Source of the DNA: Sphingobacterium sp. UGAL515B_05
Lineage (GTDB): Bacteria; Bacteroidota; Bacteroidia; Sphingobacteriales; Sphingobacteriaceae
DNA: 64,000 nucleotides
Reading direction: 5' to 3'
Assembly: GCF_033097525.1 (NCBI RefSeq)
Contig: NZ_CP109907.1
Location: 806,001 to 870,000 of the forward strand
Below are positions 8,933-18,826 of the stretch, piece after piece; the first letter of the stretch is position 1, and the number at the start of each line of letters is the position of its first letter. The position numbers and the translations under genes were made by a program. A model generated the notes under the pieces. It was not told the DNA's origin and searched no databases. It saw only the letters and a list, made by a program, of their open reading frames with translations.

Positions 8933-11308
8933 ATGATAAAGAATTATTTAATAACTGCCATTAGAGAATTAAGGAAACGGAAATTCTATACTGCTATCAA
9001 TATATTAGGTCTGTCGGTCAGTCTTACGGCAGCGATATTAATTATTTTCTGGGTACAGGATGAAAAGAGCTTTGATAAATTCCATCCAGATTTTGAACAG
9101 ATTTACAAGGTCAATTCCCATTTGGATCCCGAGCACAACGGTTCGATATGGGGGACATCTCCCGGCCCTATAGGAAATTATGCACAAAATGTACCGGAGG
9201 TAGATTACGCAACGCGGGTTTCACAGGATTACAATACCACATTGGTCAATGACAAACTGAAACGTCCGGTAACTGATATGAACATCTATTATGTAGATGG
9301 TAATTTTTTCAAGATGTTTCATTTTCCATTACGAGAGGGCTCGCTTGCAGGTTTTCAGGAAAATTATAAACAGGCGCTTATTACCGTATCGACTGCCGAA
9401 AAACTTTTTAGTACGCAAAAAGCCATTGGAAAAACTTTCCGTTACCAGAAAGATCTCTTCACCGTAGCCGGTATCCTAAACGATATTCCACAAAACTCCT
9501 CAATGCAATTCGATGTCGTTATCCCACTGGGTTATCATGCACAGCGGTTTACAAACTGGGGCGGTAACGGTAAATGGAAAACAATAGATGAAGATATGGG
9601 TAACTACAGTTTTTCGACTTATATTAAAGTCAAACCTCATGCTTCTGCCGCACTTATCGGAAAATCGGTCACAGATACTTATACCAAAGCCCGCGACGGT
9701 GAAAACTCGACTATATTTGTTTTAGACCCTCTTAAAACCATGCATTTGATCGCTCCTGATGGAAATAAATCGACGCTTCGCATGGTTCAGATTTTTGGGA
9801 TCATTGCGATATTGCTCCTGGTGATCGGTGCGGTAAATTATGTCAATCTAAGTACTGCAAGAGCATTGGATCGGGCGAAAGATGTTGGTATCCGCAAAAT
9901 AATCGGCGCCAACCGTCTCCATTTATTCCTACAATTTATCACCGAAACTTTTGTTGTATTTCTTTGTTCACTACTGATTGCTTTCATCCTCATCGTGATT
10001 CTTCATACAGGCTATAATCAGATCGCGCAGAAATCAATCAGTCTTTCTTTCCATAATACGACGATATGGCTGTATATTGGGGCAGCAATTATAGGCACAT
10101 TGGGACTATCCAGTATATATCCTGCGATACAGCTTTCCTCATTCAATCCCATTCATTCATTAAAAGGAAAATCAGTAAGAGGTGTTTCCTCAAATACCAT
10201 GCGTAAAATATTGGTGGTTTTCCAGTTTACGCTCTCCGTGACCCTTATTGTATGTACGTTGGTGATCCGAAACCAATTGGCGTTTATCCAGAAGATCAAC
10301 CTCGGCTATGACAGAGACCATGTCCTGACCCTCGGCCTTCCAGAGGAAGCCTACAAACACATGGACGCGATACGTGCCGAACTCAAAAGCAACAATGCCA
10401 TACAGGCAGTCTCTCTATCCGGTGTTTACAACATGACGGATTTCGGAAATGCCACGGGCGATATCGATTGGCCAGGCAAGTCCAAAGACAACAAACTCAT
10501 TGTTGCTCAAGCGACCATCGATAAGGATTTTATTCCCTTAATGAACATGCAATTCCTCGAAGGAAAAAACTTTAGCGGCATGCCGGTTGATTCGTCCGGC
10601 TATATCATCAACGAGACTTTGGCCAAACAGATGGGATTAAAACCGCCCTATGTCGGATCCAATATGAGTTTCCACGATTTCCCTGGACAAATTATCGGTG
10701 TTGTGAAAGACTTCCACTTCAAATCCATCAAAGATAAGATCGGTCCGATGGTCTTCTGGACGCGCTGGGGATCGGGCACGCTGTATGTTAAAACCAGCAC
10801 GACAAAGGCTTCTGAAGCCATTAAAGCTTTAGAAAAGATCTATAACCGCTATCCATCAGATGCTCCTTTTAACTACACCTTTATTGATCAGCAATTTGAT
10901 AATCTATATAAATCCGAGCAGCGCACAGGTTTGTTGTTCAATATTTTTGCCGGCATCGCCATTTTTATATCTGCTTTAGGTCTGTTTGCCCTGGCAACTC
11001 ACGAAGCGCAAATGCGTGTAAAGGAAATCGGTATCCGTAAAGTTCTTGGTGCAAGCACCTTTGGAGTTGTCCGGCTTTTGGGGAAAAATTTCGTGATACT
11101 CGTCTCCATTTCCATTCTGATTGCCTGCCCTATTGCAGTTTACCTAATGAAACAATGGTTGAGCAATTTTGCCTATAAAACAGATCTAGAGGTACAAACA
11201 TTTGTCTTCGGTGGTATCCTGGCCTTGCTGATCGCCATTATTACCGTCAGCTACCAGGCCGTTCGGGCAGCATTATCCAATCCCGTAGATAGTTTACGAG
11301 ATGAATAA
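8933..11308 (+). CDS. MacB/FtsX-type ABC permease 3
   Basis: 791 residues, double permease. It opens MIKNYLITAIRELRKRKFYTAINILGLSV, a shared N-terminal pattern of cytoplasmic amphipathic helix followed by TM1. The first coupling loop reads RAKDVGIRKIIGAN, the second RVKEIGIRKVLGAS; the tail is NPVDSLRDE. In the second half the residues before the loop are ATHEAQMR where most siblings have a Thr-Ala-x-Gln-Gln type run. No operator precedes it, so it should be transcribed from the adaptor promoter unless the hairpin upstream stops transcription. Confidence 0.92.
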   Translation: MIKNYLITAIRELRKRKFYTAINILGLSVSLTAAILIIFWVQDEKSFDKFHPDFEQIYKVNSHLDPEHNGSIWGTSPGPIGNYAQNVPEVDYATRVSQDYNTTLVNDKLKRPVTDMNIYYVDGNFFKMFHFPLREGSLAGFQENYKQALITVSTAEKLFSTQKAIGKTFRYQKDLFTVAGILNDIPQNSSMQFDVVIPLGYHAQRFTNWGGNGKWKTIDEDMGNYSFSTYIKVKPHASAALIGKSVTDTYTKARDGENSTIFVLDPLKTMHLIAPDGNKSTLRMVQIFGIIAILLLVIGAVNYVNLSTARALDRAKDVGIRKIIGANRLHLFLQFITETFVVFLCSLLIAFILIVILHTGYNQIAQKSISLSFHNTTIWLYIGAAIIGTLGLSSIYPAIQLSSFNPIHSLKGKSVRGVSSNTMRKILVVFQFTLSVTLIVCTLVIRNQLAFIQKINLGYDRDHVLTLGLPEEAYKHMDAIRAELKSNNAIQAVSLSGVYNMTDFGNATGDIDWPGKSKDNKLIVAQATIDKDFIPLMNMQFLEGKNFSGMPVDSSGYIINETLAKQMGLKPPYVGSNMSFHDFPGQIIGVVKDFHFKSIKDKIGPMVFWTRWGSGTLYVKTSTTKASEAIKALEKIYNRYPSDAPFNYTFIDQQFDNLYKSEQRTGLLFNIFAGIAIFISALGLFALATHEAQMRVKEIGIRKVLGASTFGVVRLLGKNFVILVSISILIACPIAVYLMKQWLSNFAYKTDLEVQTFVFGGILALLIAIITVSYQAVRAALSNPVDSLRDE

Positions 11309-11393
11309 TTTTCAATATAAAAGTAAGGAAAAAAACATCCATCTGGATTTTAATGAGAGGTCAATAACTGATAATACCAAATTATAAGATACA

Positions 11394-13802
11394 ATGACAA
11401 AAACATACATTAAAATAGCCTACCGTAACTTAGTAAAGAATAAAATGCTGAGCGGCATTCATATTTTAGGATTGGCCGTGGCTATAATGACCGCAACCTT
11501 ACTTTATCTCACATCAATGCATGAGTTGTCATACGACAAATCTATAAAGGATTATGAACGAGTAGGATTGATTTATTTTCAGACACACCCCGAAAAGGGT
11601 GTCAACAATAATGCTACAGTGGCAGCCCCAATGCGTGACATTCTAAAATCGGAAATACCAGAAATTAAATATCTGAGTCGTTATCTTCATAGTGTGCTGC
11701 AGCTTCGCAATGGCCAAAAACAACTAACGACGAACAACAAATTTGTAGATGCGGATTTCCTCCCTATTTTCAGCTTACCAATGTTATCAGGAAGCAATAA
11801 AGCACTTGATGATTTAAACAATATTGTCCTTGACGAACAGACTGCAAAGCACCTCTTTAACAGCAGTGATATAATCGGTCAACAAGTGGAAGTCAATTTA
11901 AATGGACAATGGGAACCTAAGACCATCAGTGCTGTCTTGAAAGCTTTACCAAGTAATTCAAGTCTTAACTTCAACACCCTGCTACGCTTTGAAAGAAATC
12001 CCAATTATCAGTCTTTTAAAGATAGTTGGGACCAACAGGATCACGTTCTATTTGCCAAAGTGAATTCAGAAAAAGTAGATGATTACATATTCAGTCAAGC
12101 AACTCAATCGTTTATGCAACAGCATTTAAAATCGAGCAATGACAAATTAAAACGTAGCGGAGCATCTCCCGATGAAAAGGGAGACTACATCTCCCTTCAT
12201 ATTCTACCTATTTCCAAATATCACCTAAATTCACTCGGATTGGGGAACGGAGGATCACCAACTTTTCCTTGGATGTTGTTCTTGATCGCTGGATTGATTT
12301 TATTTGTTGCGAGTTCTAATTTTGTCAATCTCTCACTAGCAAATTCGTTAATCCGCAACCGCGAAATTGGTACACGAAAAACTTTAGGTGGTACTGTTGG
12401 TCAATTAATACAGCAATTGTGGACTGAAGCTTTACTCCTATGTGTTGTAGCGCTTAGCTTAGGGATAGGTTTGGCCTTTTTAATACTGCCTGAGTATAAC
12501 GCGATGACTAATTATAAGCTAAGTTTTGCTCAACTATTTACTCTACGTAATTTGATCATCTTTATTTTGGTCTTCATCATGCTGACATTGTTTGCTGGTG
12601 GATATCCAGCGTGGCGCATAGCGCGTACAAACATTATCCAGAACCTCAAAGGCACAGCGAGAGTTAAAGCTGGGCGGTTGCGCAATAGCCTTACAGTACT
12701 ACAATTCAGCATCGCCATGGCACTGATTGTCGCAACCATAGTTGTGGGCAGCCAATTGCATTATATTGCTAATCGTCCATTAGGTTTTGATAAAACTGAA
12801 GTAATAAGTATTCCGATAGGTAGCAGTATAGATCCAGAAAAAGCAGTCCAGCGGATGCGCATCGAACTGGCCTCGCGACCGTGGGTAAAGAGCGTGAGTG
12901 CATCAGATATGAATATCGGTAAAGGCAGAGATGGAAGTACGGGAACCAGTATGATCGGATTCGAACATAATGGAAAGCAAATTCATACGAATTTCATGTG
13001 TATAGATTACGATTACTTACAGACTTTAGGAATACAGTTGATTGCTGGACGTGACTTTAATCGCGCTTTTGGTACAGATACCACAGCTGTGCTTATCAAT
13101 AAGCAGATGGCTGAGCTCTTAGGCGGGGTAGATAAAGTCCTTAATAAAAGCATCGACATGAACGGGAAACCTACGGTTATTGGTGTAGTCGACAACTTCC
13201 ATTTTCAGGATCTATACAAAAGAGTAGACCCTTTGACCCTTATCATTAATCCCCGTGGTTTCCCTGTAGAATATATTTTTGTACGTATACAGACTGATAA
13301 CTTATCCAAAAGCATTGCCGATATTGAACAAATTTGGAAAAAGATTAATCCCAAAGCCAACGTTTCTCCTTCTTATCTGGATGAGAATACAGAAAATATG
13401 TATAGCACAGAAAAGCGTTTTTCTCGTATCATAATTGCTGGAGCAACAACTGCAGTTATGATTGCCTGTTTGGGACTATTCGCTCTAACACTGCTGATTA
13501 TCAATCGCCGCATAAAAGAAATAGGTATTCGAAAAATATTGGGATCTTCAGTATCTGCAATTGTCTTATTGATATCCCAAGATTTTGTAAAACTACTTTT
13601 CATAGCTTTTGCTCTAGCGACACCTTTAGCATGGTGGATGCTAAATAAATGGCTTGAAAACTTTGCTTACCATGTGGAACCAAGCTGGTGGATGTTTGCT
13701 CTTGCTGGCACAACAACAATAGGTCTTGCTCTTTGCGCAATTGGCTTACAGGTCGTCAAAGCAGCTCGCGCTAATCCCGTCGATAGTTTACGAGATGAAT
13801 AA
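11394..13802 (+). CDS. MacB/FtsX-type ABC permease 4
   Basis: 802 residues, double permease. The first coupling loop is unusual: NSLIRNREIGTRKTLGGT, with Asn-Arg replacing the usual Arg-Ala-Lys and no Ala-Ser after Gly. The second loop RIKEIGIRKILGSS is close to standard. TM1 region is SGIHILGLAVAIMTATLLYL. The first periplasmic domain has a basic, Ser-rich stretch (LKSSNDKLKRSGASPDEKGD) near residue 245-265. Tail NPVDSLRDE. It is 61 bp ahead of permease 5. Confidence 0.92.
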   Translation: MTKTYIKIAYRNLVKNKMLSGIHILGLAVAIMTATLLYLTSMHELSYDKSIKDYERVGLIYFQTHPEKGVNNNATVAAPMRDILKSEIPEIKYLSRYLHSVLQLRNGQKQLTTNNKFVDADFLPIFSLPMLSGSNKALDDLNNIVLDEQTAKHLFNSSDIIGQQVEVNLNGQWEPKTISAVLKALPSNSSLNFNTLLRFERNPNYQSFKDSWDQQDHVLFAKVNSEKVDDYIFSQATQSFMQQHLKSSNDKLKRSGASPDEKGDYISLHILPISKYHLNSLGLGNGGSPTFPWMLFLIAGLILFVASSNFVNLSLANSLIRNREIGTRKTLGGTVGQLIQQLWTEALLLCVVALSLGIGLAFLILPEYNAMTNYKLSFAQLFTLRNLIIFILVFIMLTLFAGGYPAWRIARTNIIQNLKGTARVKAGRLRNSLTVLQFSIAMALIVATIVVGSQLHYIANRPLGFDKTEVISIPIGSSIDPEKAVQRMRIELASRPWVKSVSASDMNIGKGRDGSTGTSMIGFEHNGKQIHTNFMCIDYDYLQTLGIQLIAGRDFNRAFGTDTTAVLINKQMAELLGGVDKVLNKSIDMNGKPTVIGVVDNFHFQDLYKRVDPLTLIINPRGFPVEYIFVRIQTDNLSKSIADIEQIWKKINPKANVSPSYLDENTENMYSTEKRFSRIIIAGATTAVMIACLGLFALTLLIINRRIKEIGIRKILGSSVSAIVLLISQDFVKLLFIAFALATPLAWWMLNKWLENFAYHVEPSWWMFALAGTTTIGLALCAIGLQVVKAARANPVDSLRDE

Positions 13803-13863
13803 AAAGAAAAATAAAGTAAAAGTGATTAAACATATTGATACACTAAAACTAAAGAAAAAAGCA

Positions 13864-16284
13864 ATGATCAAGAACTATATAAAAATAGCCTGGCGCAATA
13901 TCTCGAAAAATAAAGGGTATTCGACCATAAACATAATTGGCTTGGCAATAGGTTTGGCCTGTTGCCTACTAATAGCAATTTATGTGCAAAATGAATTGTC
14001 ATACGACAAATATCATGTGAATAAAGATCGAATTTACCGCATCGTCCATGACTATAAAGATGTAAGCAGCACAGAGCAGCATCAAATCTGGGGCAATGCA
14101 CCCATCGGAGATGCCATCAAAGCAGATTTCCCTGAAATCGAGAAGGTCGTTCAGTTTTCAGGACAAACGTCTATCCTGCTCAAACAAGGCGATAGAAGAT
14201 TCCAGGAAGAAAATGTATTTTTTATGGATTCTACTGCATTTGACGTCTTCAGTTGGAAGATTTTGGCCGGCGATCCGCATACAGCTTTAAAAAACGCTTA
14301 TTCTGTTGTATTAACAGAGAGTACAGCCAAAAAATATTTCGGCGATCAAAATCCCATTGGTAAGACGCTTGAGGGAGGTTTAGCCGCCGGCCGTGCCAAC
14401 TCTGGTTTATATACGGTAACAGCAGTAATGGCCGATGTCCCCTCTAATTCACACTTTACGTTCGATGCACTACTCTCGATGAGTACATTCCGCAACGCTA
14501 GGCCCGATGTTTTTGACAAAGAAGGTTGGGATTATGTAGACTTCTACACCTACTTTCTCGCTTCAAAAGACTTTGATCCTGTAAAGTTCAACCAAAAAAT
14601 ACCAAAGTTTATCAAGCGGCATCTCCCAACAAATGAAAATGCAAACGCAAAATACAATTTCCATATCGAGCCACTTCTCCAGGCTTACATGTATTCGTCG
14701 GCAGATCGTCAGCCTGGCACCAACGGAAGCTATCAGAATTTATACATATTCAGCATTATTGGCGGATTCATATTACTGATTGCCTGTGTGAACTTTATGA
14801 ATCTGGCGACATCTAGGTCAATGGAAAGAGCAAAGGAAGTCGGGGTCCGAAAAACCATAGGCGCCAGCAAAAGCAACCTGATCTTTCAATTTATGTCGGA
14901 GTCTTTGGTTCTTGTATTCGTCAGTAGCATTTTAGCCATACTGCTCGTTCTGGCCTTCCTTCCTTTTTTGGAAGCATTCTCGGGCAAACACCTCAATTAT
15001 TCGTCCTTGCAAAATGGAACGACCTGGGCAATATTCCTATTCACTACCGTTTTTACCGGGCTACTTGCAGCTAGCTATCCAGCCTTGATTCTAGCAAATT
15101 TCAAACCCATAACAGTACTTAAAGGAAACTATAGCAGCAGTAAGGGTGGCACCTGGTTACGTCGCATATTGGTTGTTTTTCAATTTTGCCTTTCCATTGC
15201 GCTCATTGCGGGTACTGTCGTCGTCTTTTCTCAACTAGATCAATTACAGCACCGCGATCTTGGATTTCAAAAAGATCAACGGCTTGTCATTGATTATAAT
15301 TTCGATGATAAGGTAAACAATAACCTGGAAGCGATAAAATCGACACTTGCAAAAGATAAAGATGTGCTGTCTGTCACTGCATCACGTACGGTACCGGGAA
15401 CATTTTTTCCAAATGCAGGGACCGAAATCATGTCAGCCAACGGAACAATGACTTCATTTGCTCCTTTTTTATATGAAGTCGATGTCGACTTCATTCCTAA
15501 TATCGGTTTACAAATGGCCGCAGGACGCGCCTATTCCAGAGATTTCCCTGCCGACACAGCTCATTCACTTGTTATCAATGAATCTGCTGCAAAACAATGG
15601 GGATACTCCAATCCACAAGATATTATTGGCAAGCAATTTCGTCAATGGGGAAGAGAAGGAACCGTTATTGGTGTGGTGAAAGATTTCAACTATCTTTCTT
15701 TACACCGTAAGATTGAGCCTTTAGCGCTGCGACTTGAACCAAGCAGCAGCCGGTATTTAACCTTGAATATCCAACATGTAAACCAGCCTGAGACCGTTAC
15801 GAGAATCGGCAAACTATGGAACGAACTTGTACCAAACCGTCCATTTTTATATAGCTTTCTTGACGACAATTTCAATCGACAATATGAAGCGGATTTTAAT
15901 TTTAGAAGACTTTTCACAGCCTTCTCTGGGCTGGCGCTTTTTATTGCCTGTTTAGGTTTATTGGGGCTTGTGACTTATACAGCCCAACAGCGGACCAAAG
16001 AAATCGGCGTACGCAAAGTTCTCGGTGCATCCATCTATCATTTAATCCTCCTGCTCTCTTCTGACTTCATTAAACTATTGGCTGTAGCACTCCTCATTGC
16101 CACTCCCCTATCTTGGATAGCGATGAAAAAATGGCTGGACAACTTTGCTTATCACATTGAACCACAATGGTGGATGTTTGCCTTTGCCGGTGTCGCCGCC
16201 ATTATGATCGCGCTAATAACCGTAAGCTATCAAACGCTTAAAGCAGCGAGAACAAACCCTGTAGACAGCTTAAGAGATGAATAA
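13864..16284 (+). CDS. MacB/FtsX-type ABC permease 5
   Basis: 806 residues from ATG 13864. The open frame runs back to 13726 inside permease 4, but conserved sequence begins at MIKNYIKIAWRNISKNKGYS, so 13864 is the better start. Coupling loops are RAKEVGVRKTIGAS and RTKEIGVRKVLGAS; the tail is NPVDSLRDE. The second periplasmic domain ends in the common YSFLDDNFNRQYEAD block ahead of the last TM triplet. By eye it is among the most consensus-like members of the array. Confidence 0.93.
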   Translation: MIKNYIKIAWRNISKNKGYSTINIIGLAIGLACCLLIAIYVQNELSYDKYHVNKDRIYRIVHDYKDVSSTEQHQIWGNAPIGDAIKADFPEIEKVVQFSGQTSILLKQGDRRFQEENVFFMDSTAFDVFSWKILAGDPHTALKNAYSVVLTESTAKKYFGDQNPIGKTLEGGLAAGRANSGLYTVTAVMADVPSNSHFTFDALLSMSTFRNARPDVFDKEGWDYVDFYTYFLASKDFDPVKFNQKIPKFIKRHLPTNENANAKYNFHIEPLLQAYMYSSADRQPGTNGSYQNLYIFSIIGGFILLIACVNFMNLATSRSMERAKEVGVRKTIGASKSNLIFQFMSESLVLVFVSSILAILLVLAFLPFLEAFSGKHLNYSSLQNGTTWAIFLFTTVFTGLLAASYPALILANFKPITVLKGNYSSSKGGTWLRRILVVFQFCLSIALIAGTVVVFSQLDQLQHRDLGFQKDQRLVIDYNFDDKVNNNLEAIKSTLAKDKDVLSVTASRTVPGTFFPNAGTEIMSANGTMTSFAPFLYEVDVDFIPNIGLQMAAGRAYSRDFPADTAHSLVINESAAKQWGYSNPQDIIGKQFRQWGREGTVIGVVKDFNYLSLHRKIEPLALRLEPSSSRYLTLNIQHVNQPETVTRIGKLWNELVPNRPFLYSFLDDNFNRQYEADFNFRRLFTAFSGLALFIACLGLLGLVTYTAQQRTKEIGVRKVLGASIYHLILLLSSDFIKLLAVALLIATPLSWIAMKKWLDNFAYHIEPQWWMFAFAGVAAIMIALITVSYQTLKAARTNPVDSLRDE

Positions 16285-16376
16285 TCAGCTATAATCTTAT
16301 TCAATCACTATACTTCTGCTATGAACAATCTTTTATTAGAACAGGTCATCAGATAACTTTGCAAACACACACGATC

Positions 16377-18779
16377 ATGATAAAGAACTATATAAAGACA
16401 GCTTGGCGAACGATCAGGGCAAACCGATTTTTCAGTATCCTTAATATCAGTGGACTGGCCATAGGTATCTGTGTATCGCTATTGTTATTCGCTTTTATCC
16501 GACAGGAACTAAGTTTTGATACTATGTATCCTAAAGCTGAGCATATCTACCGCGTCTACATGAAACTATCCGCAGAATATAATCAGGAAAAAATGCTCTC
16601 GCTCCCTAATGCGGTAGGCCCAGCTTTAAAATCAGACATTACGCAGGTAGATAATATGGTACGTCTGGTAAAAGACGGTTATGGTGCAACGGCTTCTATC
16701 CGCAGCGGGAATGATAATTTCTCTGAAAAACAATTATACTTAGCAGATTCGACGCTGTTCTCGATATTTGATTTTCAATTTATTGAAGGGAATGCGCGTA
16801 CTGCTTTTTCAAATAAAAAAAGCATCGTCCTATCCCAATCGTCCAAAGAAAAACTATTTGGAAAACAGGAAGCAGTCGGCAGAATAATCAGCATCAATCA
16901 ACGGGATACCGTACAGGTAACCGGTGTCTTCAAAGATCTTCCTGCCAATAGCACATTAGATTGTAATATGGTCATGAATATTATGGATTCATGGATGGGT
17001 CAAAATGTACACTGGAGCAATGCGAGTTACGAAACTTATATCCTATTAAAAAAAGGTTCAGACCCAGCAGCCATTGCGCACGAAGCGAGCAAATTAATTG
17101 ATAAGTACGTCAAAAAAGACAATCAATATTATACACAATTTTTCCTACAACCGTTATCAGCAGTACACCTCTATTCAGCAGATTTAACAAGTGGAGTTAC
17201 TACACGTTCTGGAAATATAACCATCATCAGAACATTATCAGTCCTTGCCCTTCTCGTGATTATAATTGCATGCATCAATTATATGAATCTTGCGACAGCC
17301 AAATCACAGAAAAATGCAAAACAGGTAGGGGTCAATAAAGTACTTGGCGCTACCCGTCGGCAGCTCATTATCCGCTTTTTTGTAGAAACGGCAACCATTA
17401 GTCTTTCAGCTATGCTTATTGGGCTCGTCCTTGCCATAATACTCATTCCTGCGTTCAATTTGGTCGGTAAGACCGATATGACTATTCAGCATCTGCTGAA
17501 TTGGAATATGCTAGGAATATTGGCTATAGCATGGCTAGTCATTACGCTGGTTGCAGGTAGCTATCCAGCATTATTCCTTTCAGGCATTAAATCAATATCT
17601 TTAATGAACAAAGGATACAATAAACAGGGTAAAACAATATTAATTAGACAAATATTGGTTGTGTGCCAGTTTTCTATTTCGATCGTACTGATTATTGGTA
17701 TCAGTATTATGCTGACTCAAATGAGCTTTATCCGCAATAAGGATTTAGGATATCAACCTGAAAATGTTGTGTCTATTTCAATTCGTTCTTTAAAAAATCA
17801 AGAAAAGTTAAATACCCTTGGCCAACAAGTTCAAAACCTGACCAATACGGTAGCCACGACTTTCGCACAATCGATACCTGGATTCAATGAAAGTGGTAAA
17901 TCAACTTATAAATTAACGACCGACAAACAAGGCTTACCCACACTGAGCTGCGTCACTTATGGCAAGACAATCAATACTTTAGGACTAAAATTACTTGCGG
18001 GGACAGATTTACCAAATGTGATCGGGCGTACAGACTCAACCTGTTATGTATTGATCAACGAAAAAGTAATGAAGTTTTTAGGTTATAAAACACCCGAAGA
18101 AGCTATAGGGAAACATATCGTTACAGAAATGAGTGCGACTAATTCCATTATATCAGGTGTTGTTCGAGATTTTAATTATGCCAACCTAAAATCTGAGATC
18201 GGTGGATATACCTACTATACAATGAATGCTCCTTCTGAGTCTCCTCGGAATTTATTGATCCGCTATAAAACAGCAGATCTTCAGACGTATATTGAGGAAA
18301 TAAAAAAGATCTATACAGCTATTGCTCCCGATGCTGCATTTGATTTTTCTTTTTTAGACCAGCATGTACAGGATCAATATAACAATGAAATTCGTTCATC
18401 CAATGTCATGACTTTGTTTTCATTTTTGACACTATTTATTGCCTGTCTGGGTTTACTAGGGCTAGCTGCCTATACAGCTGAATCAAAAAGTAAAGAGATC
18501 GGCATACGTAAAGTTCTAGGTGCAAGTGTCAGTAGTATTATTCATTTGCTGTCCGCAAACTACATCAAATTAATCTGTATAGCATTTCTGATTGCAGGAC
18601 CAATAGCATATTACTTATTTAATAGTTGGTTAAATGATTTTGTTTATCACATCGATATGCCGTGGTGGGCATATGTAGTCGCTGTCCTGACAGTGACAAT
18701 TGTCGCATTTATTACAATTGGACTCCAAACTTTTAAAGCTGCATTACTAAATCCTGTCAATAGTTTGCGGGACGAATAG
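16377..18779 (+). CDS. MacB/FtsX-type ABC permease 6
   Basis: 800 residues from ATG 16377; the frame extends upstream to a TTG at 16359, but homology to the siblings starts at MIKNYIKTAWR. The first coupling loop is altered: NAKQVGVNKVLGAT, in which Glu becomes Gln and the first Arg of RK becomes Asn. The second loop KSKEIGIRKVLGAS is normal. The second periplasmic domain has cysteines near residues 525 and 556, which could form a disulfide in the periplasm (inference). TAACTTTG at 16354..16361 resembles a Bacteroidota -7 box, but no good -33 partner is visible. Tail NPVNSLRDE. Confidence 0.92.
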   Translation: MIKNYIKTAWRTIRANRFFSILNISGLAIGICVSLLLFAFIRQELSFDTMYPKAEHIYRVYMKLSAEYNQEKMLSLPNAVGPALKSDITQVDNMVRLVKDGYGATASIRSGNDNFSEKQLYLADSTLFSIFDFQFIEGNARTAFSNKKSIVLSQSSKEKLFGKQEAVGRIISINQRDTVQVTGVFKDLPANSTLDCNMVMNIMDSWMGQNVHWSNASYETYILLKKGSDPAAIAHEASKLIDKYVKKDNQYYTQFFLQPLSAVHLYSADLTSGVTTRSGNITIIRTLSVLALLVIIIACINYMNLATAKSQKNAKQVGVNKVLGATRRQLIIRFFVETATISLSAMLIGLVLAIILIPAFNLVGKTDMTIQHLLNWNMLGILAIAWLVITLVAGSYPALFLSGIKSISLMNKGYNKQGKTILIRQILVVCQFSISIVLIIGISIMLTQMSFIRNKDLGYQPENVVSISIRSLKNQEKLNTLGQQVQNLTNTVATTFAQSIPGFNESGKSTYKLTTDKQGLPTLSCVTYGKTINTLGLKLLAGTDLPNVIGRTDSTCYVLINEKVMKFLGYKTPEEAIGKHIVTEMSATNSIISGVVRDFNYANLKSEIGGYTYYTMNAPSESPRNLLIRYKTADLQTYIEEIKKIYTAIAPDAAFDFSFLDQHVQDQYNNEIRSSNVMTLFSFLTLFIACLGLLGLAAYTAESKSKEIGIRKVLGASVSSIIHLLSANYIKLICIAFLIAGPIAYYLFNSWLNDFVYHIDMPWWAYVVAVLTVTIVAFITIGLQTFKAALLNPVNSLRDE

Positions 18780-18826
18780 CAACACGCGCATATCAAATTG
18801 GAGGATTAACAAAAAACGAAATAACA